From: Sphingobacterium kitahiroshimense
GTDB lineage: Bacteria > Bacteroidota > Bacteroidia > Sphingobacteriales > Sphingobacteriaceae
Length of the DNA stretch: 64,000 bases
Direction of reading: 5' to 3'
Assembly (NCBI RefSeq): GCF_025961315.1
Contig: NZ_JAOQNK010000001.1
Span: forward strand, 3,906,001-3,970,000
Part shown: piece by piece, positions 16,503 to 25,119 of the stretch
Layout: each line of letters opens with the position of its first letter
Numbering within the stretch: the stretch's first letter is position 1
Notes under the pieces: model-generated
Seen by the model: only the letters and a program-made list of their open reading frames with translations
Told to the model about the DNA's origin: nothing
Databases searched by the model: none
Program-made: the position numbers and the translations under genes

Positions 16503-16533
16503 GAGCCAATTATTGACCGTAATTGGCTCTTTT
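16503..16533 (+). terminator. Intrinsic terminator
   Basis: GAGCCAATTA (16503-16512) pairs with TAATTGGCTC (16520-16529), then TTTT. Confidence 0.8.
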
Positions 16534-16540
16534 GAATACA

Positions 16541-17533
16541 TTATTTTTTTTGTGCCAATATTTGTTGCTGATAAGCGCTCGGTCGCATACCCACCTTCTT
16601 AAAGAAAAAATCGGAAAAACTGATCACCTCGCTATAGCCACAATAAGTGGCTGTTTCACCTACAGTGTACAGGGCTAACTTTTCTTTCGCTTTTATAATA
16701 ATAAGTTCGTGCAGGTACTGTTGCAAAGTCAGGCCAAAATACTGTTTGTGTACAGCAATGAGCCGTTTGTGCCCGATACTGAATTTTTCAGATAATCCAC
16801 TTAGTGATAGATTGCTAAATTCTTGACTAACGAGGTCTTGTATAGCGCCTCGTACACGTTTAGCAAGATCTTCATTTGGATCAAGCCATTCATAACTCGT
16901 AAATTGTTTGAACTTAGCAATGTCAAATAGGATATAGAGCATTTTGATTATCTCGGCTTCATGACCGGAATGGTAATGAAAAAAAATCTCTTCTAATCGC
17001 TGGATCTGATAACTCGTTTTTTCTTTGATAGGCCAGATCGGGGTCTGGAATAATTTCTTTTTATCCCGTAATCGTGCGGTTCTAAATTCATAGAGAAAGC
17101 TATGTGAGGGAAAGATGTTAGCCCGAATAAAACCTACATCAATTAATAAACCATAGACAAGATAATGACCGTACTGAAGGTGGACGGAAAATTTTCCTTT
17201 TGGTACATAGGCGTACGTGCCATGTCCACCTGGTAGCTGAATATGATCTTCGCTCTTGTTGTTTTCGATAATAATTTGACTTGGGGATTTGAAAGCATAA
17301 AGCAGATGAAAATCTGATTTTTCTGTTTTAAGTGGCAAGATACAGTCTGCTTCAGCATATGCTTCAATGCGGTAAAGGAGTACTGAATGATAGTCCAAAT
17401 ACATGTCCACAAGCTGGAGACTTTCGGTTTGGTGTTTAACTGTAGTAGCATCGGGCCGTTGTGGTAGGAAGTTGTGCATTGGTCCACTGAACTGTGCACC
17501 TTGAGGTATGAGAAATTGATAGGTTTTGATCAT
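16541..17533 (-). CDS. AraC family transcriptional regulator
   Basis: 330 residues. The N-terminal 220 residues are a non-conserved sensing part. The C-terminal ~100 residues form the double HTH: LSLSGLSEKFSIGHKRLIAV for the first helix pair and ETATYCGYSEVISFSDFFFK, KVGMRPSAYQQQ for the second, which is the standard AraC/XylS signature. It lies downstream of the HTTM operon on the same strand, separated by low-complexity DNA. Its targets are unknown. Confidence 0.9.
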   Translation of the reverse strand: MIKTYQFLIPQGAQFSGPMHNFLPQRPDATTVKHQTESLQLVDMYLDYHSVLLYRIEAYAEADCILPLKTEKSDFHLLYAFKSPSQIIIENNKSEDHIQLPGGHGTYAYVPKGKFSVHLQYGHYLVYGLLIDVGFIRANIFPSHSFLYEFRTARLRDKKKLFQTPIWPIKEKTSYQIQRLEEIFFHYHSGHEAEIIKMLYILFDIAKFKQFTSYEWLDPNEDLAKRVRGAIQDLVSQEFSNLSLSGLSEKFSIGHKRLIAVHKQYFGLTLQQYLHELIIIKAKEKLALYTVGETATYCGYSEVISFSDFFFKKVGMRPSAYQQQILAQKK

Positions 17534-17620
17534 TGATTTGGTTGTTAGTAGGTTAGATAGGTAAAAGTTAGATGGTTAAAGAGTTAAAAAGTTAGAGGAT
17601 TAGTAGGTTAGAGAGTTAGA
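17534..17620. repeat. Low-complexity GGTTAG-type element
   Basis: Tandem-like GTTAG/GGTTAGA units fill the whole gap between the AraC and HTTM genes. Confidence 0.6.
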
Positions 17621-18529
17621 TTACTTCGTACCTCCTTTCGTTGTATTGATTGTCTCTGTCGCGATGGGCACCTGCAGCTTTGGCTTGGAGCGTTCAAGAG
17701 GTTTTATATTTGGCTTGGCGATATTCAATAAGGGATGGTCCCAGGCACAGAGGTTGTACCAGATCATCAATAAGGCAAAATGGAGCAAACCCATACTCAG
17801 GGCTATGGCGATATGCATCAGGATGATACCATTGATAATGAGTGGTCGAAATGTTTTTTTTATGTATACCAGTGGATAGCAGAGTTCCAGCAGTATGGTG
17901 ATGATGCCTAAAAGCACCCAAAGATATTCGTAGCGATATGCAGATAAGGGGACCGAAAAGTAGCTGGCACCAATAGGCTGTTGGATCGCTTTCCAGAACG
18001 CTTCGCCATTCCACCAGGTTTCCCCAAAGGCTTTACCGAGTCCTGCAAAGAAATAAACAAAGGTGAGCTGTAGACGGAAAAATGTGGTGCCGAGGTTTTT
18101 CAACCCTAGACTTTTTTGTAGACATTTTGGTCGGCTTCCAAACATTAGGCTGAAAAATAAACCTGTCTGCGCTAGATAATCGACCCCGTAGCTCCACTCA
18201 CTATTGCCGACAAAAAAGCTGTAATGTAAGATGAAAAGGCTGAGTGTAGGAAGAAATGTGTACGAATGAAAACACATGAATAATCCACTTAGGATGTATA
18301 ATGCTGCAAATACATAGATCAGATCGGTGTTGATGATGAACATAGACCAGGGTAATTGATATTGCTGGATATGGCTGGCTGATAAGAGATGATGCGAATA
18401 GAGCAATTCCAAATCTGGCCATAGCTGTATCATCTCGAGGCTCAATAGTAGTCCGATCCCTTTAGGCAACAGGTACATGCCCCATAGAACCGAACCATTA
18501 GAGGTGCGTTGTACTGCTTGTGCTTGCAT
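17621..18529 (-). CDS. HTTM domain (SdpB-like) membrane protein
   Basis: 302 residues, six or more TM helices. The core FFRLQLTFVYFFAGLGKAFG and TWWNGEAFWKAI (about 152-185) is the signature of HTTM/vitamin K gamma-carboxylase-like proteins and of SdpB, which matures the SDP cannibalism toxin in Bacillus. It overlaps the upstream partner gene by 32 nt. The order small exported protein - TM partner - HTTM protein resembles sdpC-sdpA-sdpB type peptide maturation loci. The activity is unproven. Confidence 0.75.
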   Translation of the reverse strand: MQAQAVQRTSNGSVLWGMYLLPKGIGLLLSLEMIQLWPDLELLYSHHLLSASHIQQYQLPWSMFIINTDLIYVFAALYILSGLFMCFHSYTFLPTLSLFILHYSFFVGNSEWSYGVDYLAQTGLFFSLMFGSRPKCLQKSLGLKNLGTTFFRLQLTFVYFFAGLGKAFGETWWNGEAFWKAIQQPIGASYFSVPLSAYRYEYLWVLLGIITILLELCYPLVYIKKTFRPLIINGIILMHIAIALSMGLLHFALLMIWYNLCAWDHPLLNIAKPNIKPLERSKPKLQVPIATETINTTKGGTK

Positions 18530-19070
18530 ACTGATAAAGCGAAACGTAAACGGTTTTTTGATGATGATCTGATCGAAGTGCTTCTAAAGTTGGCGTGAGA
18601 TTGGTTATTAGCGTACTCACAATGCTATCTGAGGGGTATTGTCTTATAAGTTCTTCCGTAACTAGCTGTACGGCAAGGCGGACACTTTCTTTCGCTTCTT
18701 CTTGGTCTTTTTCTAAAAATATGGTACTCATATCGAGAAAACTTTGATACCGAATCCGCCCGGCTTCAGTACGGATACCGGGCGAATTATAATAACTATT
18801 GACCTTATTGGACTGGCAATGGAAATGTATCTGGTAGCTATTGCCTACAGATGGGCTGTAAAAAGTATATCCGCCGTGAATACCTGTATAGGATGCGTAA
18901 AGGCCTAAAAAGTCCGTATTTATCAATTTACCAAATAGGGGATGCAGATGTGCGAATCTTTCTGACTTTGGAAGGTGCTTATACAGATGCCCAAAATTGG
19001 TGTCAATAACGATACTGAAATGGATAGCACATAAACCATACAGTAACCTTCGGGTCCAACGTTGTTTCAT
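18498..19070 (-). CDS. Membrane-anchored partner of HTTM protein (SdpA-like?)
   Basis: 190 residues with an N-terminal TM or signal anchor (LLYGLCAIHFSIVI), then an extracytoplasmic part with GLYASYTGIHGGYTFYSPSV. The 'W/Y-x-F-F/Y-x-P' stretch after an N-terminal anchor recalls SdpA-like proteins, but similarity by eye is weak. Translationally coupled to the HTTM gene (32-nt overlap), so the two very likely work together. Confidence 0.6.
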   Translation of the reverse strand: MKQRWTRRLLYGLCAIHFSIVIDTNFGHLYKHLPKSERFAHLHPLFGKLINTDFLGLYASYTGIHGGYTFYSPSVGNSYQIHFHCQSNKVNSYYNSPGIRTEAGRIRYQSFLDMSTIFLEKDQEEAKESVRLAVQLVTEELIRQYPSDSIVSTLITNLTPTLEALRSDHHQKTVYVSLYQYASTSSTTHL

Positions 19071-19096
19071 AGGGTTTTGATGAAAATCTTATTGAT

Positions 19097-19297
19097 TTAC
19101 TTAATGTCTTTAGGTTTATCAGCGATGGTGAAAATTTTGGTTTTGAGTCCGTCTTTTATCGGCTCGTCCAATGTCGATAGTGCTACAGTTACGATAGGCT
19201 CGGCTTTCGCAGGTGTCTTTTCTTTTATTGTCAATTGAACTATACTGATCACTAAAGCAGTGGCTGCCATGATCCTCAGGTTTTTGTTGTATTTCAT
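19097..19297 (-). CDS. Small exported protein, HTTM operon
   Basis: 66 residues from Met at 19297 (an upstream ATG at 19342 is possible but adds an unlikely N-terminus). Basic start, one hydrophobic segment (IMAATALVISIVQLTI) and a polar tail rich in Thr/Lys/Asp. First gene of the HTTM operon, 27 bp upstream of the partner. Candidate precursor peptide; no family recognised. Confidence 0.5.
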   Translation of the reverse strand: MKYNKNLRIMAATALVISIVQLTIKEKTPAKAEPIVTVALSTLDEPIKDGLKTKIFTIADKPKDIK

Positions 19298-19456
19298 CTT
19301 CAAGAATATTGATTTGTCGGAGACCAATATCCCTAATTTCATCTATCAATTAAATAGTAACTATTTATATACTATGTTATACTATTTTTCGTTGTTTAAA
19401 TATTTTTTATTACATTACGAATTAATAATTATTTTTCCAGTTATATTACTTGTTTT

Positions 19457-20224
19457 ATGAGTCTACACCGCGTTATTATTATTGATGATGAGTATTTGGC
19501 ACGTTGCGCTATTGAAGATAAATTGATTGAAACAGGATTATTTGAAATCACTGGTTCGTTTGATAGTGTATCACAGGCGCATAAGTTTTTAAGAACACAA
19601 AACCGCTTGTTAGATTTCATTTTCTGCGATATCGAAATGCCTGATGTCACGGGTTTAGAGGCAGCAACGCTATTAAAGTCGTACTGCTTTTATTTTGTCT
19701 GCTGCACCGGACATCAAAAATATACATCGGATGCATGGAAGCATTTGGTGGATGCCTTTTTGGTAAAACCGATCGCAGATGATCTGCTCCTGGCATTGGT
19801 GGATAAATATCGTCGTATGATGCGAAATGCGGGTAAACCTAAATTGGACTATCTCATGATGGATCAATTGCCGGAAAATAATCAGCAGGAAATGGGAAAG
19901 CGGGTGCGTAGCTTCATCAAGATCATGATCGATGATGTGAGGTACTTACAGAAATCGGGTAATTATCTGTATGCCTATGGTCAAAATGAAAAGGGTCTAC
20001 TGGTTAAAATAGCAAGAACGGCGAGTACCGTTAAGGATTTTAAAGAAAAATATTGGTTTTTAGAAAATCTGATCTGTATCAATCAATCTGAGATTGTCAA
20101 TATGGACTATGTGAAGCATTATGAAAACGAGAAACTGACTGTTGGTAATGAGATCCTCGTTGTCTATAATCTGGGAAGGAAGGACATAGATGCCTTTTTT
20201 GCAAAGCATGACCCTAATTATTAA
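19457..20224 (+). CDS. LytTR family response regulator
   Basis: 255 residues. Receiver domain with the acidic pair D10/D11, phospho-acceptor D58 (FIFCDIEMPD) and K in FLVKPI. The C-terminal LytTR DNA-binding domain (about 150-250) has DVRYLQKSGNYLYAYG and FLENLICINQSEIVNMDYV. It is followed 15 bp later by its LytS-like kinase gene and runs divergently from the HTTM operon, making that operon a plausible target. Confidence 0.92.
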   Translation: MSLHRVIIIDDEYLARCAIEDKLIETGLFEITGSFDSVSQAHKFLRTQNRLLDFIFCDIEMPDVTGLEAATLLKSYCFYFVCCTGHQKYTSDAWKHLVDAFLVKPIADDLLLALVDKYRRMMRNAGKPKLDYLMMDQLPENNQQEMGKRVRSFIKIMIDDVRYLQKSGNYLYAYGQNEKGLLVKIARTASTVKDFKEKYWFLENLICINQSEIVNMDYVKHYENEKLTVGNEILVVYNLGRKDIDAFFAKHDPNY

Positions 20225-20239
20225 GCTGTTAATTAGGGC

Positions 20240-21298
20240 ATGCATAGACAGCGACGAACATATCTTATTGCGGAAGTCTTACTTGCGGGTTTTTCCATTA
20301 TATTTTTAGCGATCTACTATTTTTTGGTAGTGCCCGATTATTTCAATGGTACGTTGGATTTTGTTTTTTTATGCCTCACGTATTTTTCGCTATATTTTAG
20401 TTCACGCTATATTCTTTTACCATTCGTATATAAACTTTGCCGACCTCATATCGTCTTATTGGCTATCGGTTTTGTAGTGCTCTATGCGTTGATTCTTATT
20501 CTTGTATTAGGCGGGAGCTGGTTATGGGGTGGGTTAGAATGGTCTGAAGGTGAATGGGATATCCAAAATTTTTGGCATGTATTTGTGATTTTCCTCTTGC
20601 CCTCCATCGTTGGGCTATGTATGTATATCTGGAAGGTTGGATACGGTGACTGGAAGTTGCTGCAAGAATCGACGATGCTGTATGATCTGCTACTGAAAGC
20701 GTATTCATTATTGAAAGTGCAGTTGCTACAGCAAGAGCTTTCGCCACATTTTCTCAATAATACGTTGACCATCATCCAGCCATTGGTCCGCCGTGATCCT
20801 CAGGCTGCCATAAATGCAATGGAAAGGTGTAATCGGATTTTTAGGTTTTATATGATGCATCATGGTAAAAAACTGATCGCTTGTCAAGATGAACTGGATC
20901 AGGTGGAAGTGATCCGTCAGATTTATGAACTGCGAAAAGGGAAACCTATATCTCTGCAGATAAGGGGCGATGTGGCTTTTGCTTCTTCCATTTTGGTACC
21001 GCCCATGCTCTTGATCAATCTGGTTGAAAATGCTTTTCAATATGGTGATTTAGATAATCAGGATTTTCCTGTTTGCATTACGATCGGATTGAAAGACGAA
21101 TCTTTTGTTATGCTGGAAGTAGCGAACAGCCTTTCTCAAATGCGCAGGGTTTCAACGGGTACAGGTACCTCTCAGCAGCGTACTAAAGATCTTCTAAAGC
21201 TATTGGACCCAGAGTTGGGTTTTATGGGAATAGAGATATCTGCCAAGATCTACAGGGTGCGTATAGCGTTTGATATGGATGTAGCCAGTAATCATTAA
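20240..21298 (+). CDS. LytS-like sensor histidine kinase (His_kinase family)
   Basis: 352 residues. Four TM helices in the first ~130 residues with no large periplasmic domain, then QQELSPHFLNNTLTII with the phospho-acceptor H170, and a C-terminal HATPase (PPMLLINLVENAFQYG as N-box). Partner of the LytTR regulator upstream. This kinase class often senses membrane-active compounds or peptides; the signal here is unknown. Confidence 0.92.
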   Translation: MHRQRRTYLIAEVLLAGFSIIFLAIYYFLVVPDYFNGTLDFVFLCLTYFSLYFSSRYILLPFVYKLCRPHIVLLAIGFVVLYALILILVLGGSWLWGGLEWSEGEWDIQNFWHVFVIFLLPSIVGLCMYIWKVGYGDWKLLQESTMLYDLLLKAYSLLKVQLLQQELSPHFLNNTLTIIQPLVRRDPQAAINAMERCNRIFRFYMMHHGKKLIACQDELDQVEVIRQIYELRKGKPISLQIRGDVAFASSILVPPMLLINLVENAFQYGDLDNQDFPVCITIGLKDESFVMLEVANSLSQMRRVSTGTGTSQQRTKDLLKLLDPELGFMGIEISAKIYRVRIAFDMDVASNH

Positions 21299-21318
21299 CT
21301 ACTACCATAATAGTAGTT
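21297..21318 (+). terminator. Hairpin after kinase gene
   Basis: AACTACTA (21297-21304) pairs with TAGTAGTT (21311-21318) and overlaps the stop codon. Without a T-run it is only a possible terminator. Its sequence resembles the CATG-centred palindromes at 27421 and 27462. Confidence 0.4.
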
Positions 21319-21441
21319 GGTTAGACGATAGTATTAAAATTGTTCGTATTTAGTAATTAGAGAAGATAGACTTGTCCATTACTTCTTTACTCCTCACTGT
21401 GTTACTCATCACTTCTTCAAAATTTAGTTGGTTTTTAATTA

Positions 21442-21628
21442 TTATCTTAAAGGTAATTATAAACCTTTACCATCCCGTTGGGATATTTCCATTGTTTTTA
21501 GGGGCTTGGAGGACCTTTGAACTTTTTTTGCTTTCTAGGTCTAAGAAATTGCCCTACCTGTGCGCTGATGGTCTTTACTCAATAGACCATGAATTAGGTA
21601 TCTTGTTACATACACTTATTGATAAAAT
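21442..21628 (+). pseudogene. Decayed copy of HTH-gene 5' region
   Basis: About 187 bp matching 29205-29396: the upstream region and first codons of the HTH gene. In this copy a small deletion after ATGAA turns the start into ATG-AAT-TAG, and the similarity ends after about 12 codons. It marks a duplicated insertion site or a lost HTH gene. Confidence 0.65.
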
Positions 21629-22027
21629 ATCAAAACATACATGGAAAACAGATCCTACAGTTAAGCACTATTGATTATGATAACTGTAATAATGGGTCTT
21701 TTCTTTTAATTATGCTTTTCTGATATTATCCTAGTGATATGATTTTTTTTTGACTCTTGCATTTTATTACGTACTTTCAAGTAAGAATTACACACTAAAC
21801 TAAAAATACACTAAAGTAGCATAGCAAACCAATTTGATTTCGAGTAATTTATGTTTTAAACATAAAAACGATTTTGCTAAATTAAAATGTCATTTTTTTC
21901 GTCTTTTTTATTTTCGTGAATCTGTAAATTGGGGCGGTTAATCTGAGATTATATTCATTCAAAACGCACCTCCATACCAATGTAATACTTTTAAAATATT
22001 AATTATAAACAGAACGATTGTGTCAAT
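21629..22027 (+). other. Upstream region of second SusC gene
   Basis: About 400 bp, very AT-rich, no gene visible. It should contain the promoter of the SusCD operon at 22028, but no unambiguous TAnnTTTG box is seen. Confidence 0.4.
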
Positions 22028-25000
22028 TTGCTAAATCGTTTTATTAACTCAATAACTAGATATATGACCAAAGTAGATTTAAAAACAATGGCGCATTTGA
22101 AAGGAAAATCCAAGCTGTTTTTCTCGCTTATTGTCCTGGCTTCTACCATCAAGCAAGCCCAGGCTAATTCTAAAACTGTTTTTGAGAACAGTTTATTTAA
22201 GGAATCAATTACAAACCAACAGCAGCTTCAAGGTAAAGTAATTGATAGTGCCGGTAAGCCAGTTGTAGGAGTTACAATTGCTGTAAAGGGGACTTCAAAA
22301 AGTACCCAGTCAGACGCATCGGGTAATTTCTCCTTGGAGGCTAAGTCTGGAGAGGTGCTGGTTGCGACTTCCATCGGCTTTAAAACGAAAGAAGTTACTG
22401 TTACAGGTTCCAATGTTTCCATCCGAATGGAAGCAGATCAAAGTCAATTGGATGAAGTGGTTGTTGTCGGTTATGGTACGCAAAAATTGAAAGAAGTAAC
22501 ATCATCCGTCGCACACGTCAGCGCTGATCAATTTCGCCAAAGCGGGGCAAGAAATCCTCTGGATTTGATACAGGGTAAGGTAGCTGGTCTACAAGTTTCC
22601 AGGAGTGGATCCAATCCAAATTCTGGAGTAGCGACCCAGCTGCGGGGTGCGATTTCTGTTACGGGTAGTGCGAGTCCTTTATTTGTTATTGATGGAATAC
22701 CGGGGGGTAATCCCGATCTGCTGCAACAGGATGATATTGAATCTGTCGATGTCTTAAAAGACGGTTCTGGTGCCGCAATTTATGGAACAAGTGCAAATGC
22801 AGGCGTCATACTTATTACGACAAAAAGAGGAAAGCCTGGCAAGGCTAAATTTAATTATTCCAATTATCTCCGAAAAGAGTATGTCTATAATAGGCCTGAT
22901 TTTTTAACTCCCCAAGAGTTTAGGGACAAGATCGCATCGGGAGAGATAAAACAACCGGATTTCGGACATTCAACAGATTTTTTTGATGATTTAATCAACA
23001 AGGATAACTTTTCACAAAATCATAATCTGTCCATGTCCGGTGGAAATGAGTCAACGACCTATCGTGGTAGTGTCAATTTTCGAAATCTGGAAGGTATTGC
23101 AAAAGAAAATTCAAGAAAGGAATATACAGTTAGGACCAGTATAAATCAAAAGGGATTTAACGATCGATTGAACGTTTTGCTCAATATGGCTACCAATACC
23201 AATAATGCGAACTTGCTGGGCGGTGGAGGATGGGAGAGTGAAGTTACCAAAAACCCGACACTTTCAAATTTTAATGACGATGGATCTTATCGTTATGACC
23301 GGACAAGTACAAACGAATTTGCACGATTGTTTACCGAAACGAGCTATCGGAAACAACAAACGTCGTCGTTGGATGGAAAAGCAGATCTTGATATTATGGA
23401 GGGACTAAAGGCCAGTGTTTTTGGTTCGGTGCAACGTAATTCTTATATCGACGGCGCCTATCGTGCTTTAGACAGTGAGGCGTCATTAGAAGATCAAGAT
23501 TATCCCGGTGGTGGATATGCTTCCAAATCCAATTTGCTGAATGAGCGGTATGCTTTTGAACCCACATTACAGTATAATACAAAAATTGCAGATAAGCATG
23601 GATTGACTGCTTTGGCGGGGTATAGTTATCGCTATGAAAAGGAGGAGGGGCAAAGTGCTGATAATAGGGGTTTTATAAACGATAATTTTCATGAGGATAA
23701 TCTGTCGGAGGGACAGGCACTCAGGGATGGTCGTGCCAATATGGACAGCTATAAGAATGACAATACGCTGATCGCTTTTTTTGGAAGGATAAACTATACT
23801 TTCTCAGATAAATACATGGCTCAGTTTATTCTCAGACGTGAAGGATCATCCAAATTCGGGGCGAATAACAAATGGGGAAGCTTTCCTGCAGTCTCTGTTG
23901 GGTGGAACATCAGCAATGAAGATTTTATGAAGGATGTCGATTTTATCAATAACTTGAAATTGCGCGCCGGATATGGTGAAACCGGAAATACGGGTTTTGC
24001 CAATAACGCATCTCGGCTGACTTTGGGCGGTGGCGGAAAATATTTGTTCCCGGATGAAACCTATCGGGAAACTTATGGACCCGATCGCAACCCAAACCCG
24101 AATCTAAGATGGGAAACAAAAAAAGAGACGAATATCGGAGTTGACTTTACGATGTTTAACAATAAACTTTCAGGGTCTATTGATGTATTTCAACGAAAAA
24201 CAGTCGATCTTTTAGATACTTATACCACCCCGCAGCCGCCATATATTAGAAATAATATATATTCAAATGTAGGTACGCTTTCCTCAAAAGGGATTGAATT
24301 GGCATTGAGCTATCGCGCCATTGATCACGATAATTTTAAATGGAACATGGATTTTACGGCAAGTACATTGAAAAATGTATTGGATTCTTATTCCAATGAT
24401 GTGTTTACCGTGAAATATAAAACATTCGGATCTATTGGTGGTGCTGGAGCTTTGGGTGATGCTTTTACGACTTACGAGGGGCAGCGTGTTGGCCAATTTT
24501 TTGGAAAACGATTTGCAGGCTTTGACGACGACGGAAAATGGTTGTTCTATAATCGAGATGGTGAGGCTGTAAGAAACGATGAGATCAATAATTCAAGAGA
24601 TGATTTAAATTCTTCTGACTTGGCGGTATTAGGAAATGCTGTACCCAAATATTATGTTTCCTGGACAAATAACTTCTCGTACAAAAATTTTGATCTGCGC
24701 ATTTTTATGCGGGGAAAATTTGATTATGACATATTGAATACGACAGCACTCTCGTATGGGAATAAGGTATGGTCAGGAAACCTGTTGCGTGATGCCTTCA
24801 CTAAATATAAAGATATAGACGACACGTACATGTATTCTGATTATTATCTGGAAAGTGGAAGTCATCTGAAAATCGATGAAGTAACAGTGGGGTACCGGTT
24901 TAAATTAAAGAATGAAAGCTGGATAAATAACTTACGCGCTTACTTGACCGTTCAGAATCTGGCGACCATAACCGGATATTCGGGCAATGATCCTGATTTT

Positions 25001-25114
25001 GTTTTGGATGCGGGATTAGGGAATGAAGTTAATGGACAAAGTTTAGGTATTGATAGTAGAGGTCCTTACCCGAATACAAGGTCGTTTTTGTTTGGTTTAA
25101 ATTTTAGTTTTTAA
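22028..25114 (+). CDS. SusC/RagA-family TonB-linked outer membrane protein
   Basis: 1028 residues, possibly starting later (Met13 at 22064). The signal segment is SKLFFSLIVLASTIKQAQA. The regulatory domain (QLQGKVIDSAGKPVVGVTIA, DASGNFSLEA) leads into the box LDEVVVVGYGTQKLKEVTSS and a plug with PLFVIDGIPGG and VDVLKDGSGAAIYGTSANAG. The barrel ends in GLNFSF, a classic C-terminal OmpA-type Phe. It pairs with the SusD gene 5 bp downstream. The substrate cannot be inferred because no glycoside hydrolases are adjacent. Confidence 0.93.
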   Translation: MLNRFINSITRYMTKVDLKTMAHLKGKSKLFFSLIVLASTIKQAQANSKTVFENSLFKESITNQQQLQGKVIDSAGKPVVGVTIAVKGTSKSTQSDASGNFSLEAKSGEVLVATSIGFKTKEVTVTGSNVSIRMEADQSQLDEVVVVGYGTQKLKEVTSSVAHVSADQFRQSGARNPLDLIQGKVAGLQVSRSGSNPNSGVATQLRGAISVTGSASPLFVIDGIPGGNPDLLQQDDIESVDVLKDGSGAAIYGTSANAGVILITTKRGKPGKAKFNYSNYLRKEYVYNRPDFLTPQEFRDKIASGEIKQPDFGHSTDFFDDLINKDNFSQNHNLSMSGGNESTTYRGSVNFRNLEGIAKENSRKEYTVRTSINQKGFNDRLNVLLNMATNTNNANLLGGGGWESEVTKNPTLSNFNDDGSYRYDRTSTNEFARLFTETSYRKQQTSSLDGKADLDIMEGLKASVFGSVQRNSYIDGAYRALDSEASLEDQDYPGGGYASKSNLLNERYAFEPTLQYNTKIADKHGLTALAGYSYRYEKEEGQSADNRGFINDNFHEDNLSEGQALRDGRANMDSYKNDNTLIAFFGRINYTFSDKYMAQFILRREGSSKFGANNKWGSFPAVSVGWNISNEDFMKDVDFINNLKLRAGYGETGNTGFANNASRLTLGGGGKYLFPDETYRETYGPDRNPNPNLRWETKKETNIGVDFTMFNNKLSGSIDVFQRKTVDLLDTYTTPQPPYIRNNIYSNVGTLSSKGIELALSYRAIDHDNFKWNMDFTASTLKNVLDSYSNDVFTVKYKTFGSIGGAGALGDAFTTYEGQRVGQFFGKRFAGFDDDGKWLFYNRDGEAVRNDEINNSRDDLNSSDLAVLGNAVPKYYVSWTNNFSYKNFDLRIFMRGKFDYDILNTTALSYGNKVWSGNLLRDAFTKYKDIDDTYMYSDYYLESGSHLKIDEVTVGYRFKLKNESWINNLRAYLTVQNLATITGYSGNDPDFVLDAGLGNEVNGQSLGIDSRGPYPNTRSFLFGLNFSF

Positions 25115-25119
25115 GTGCT

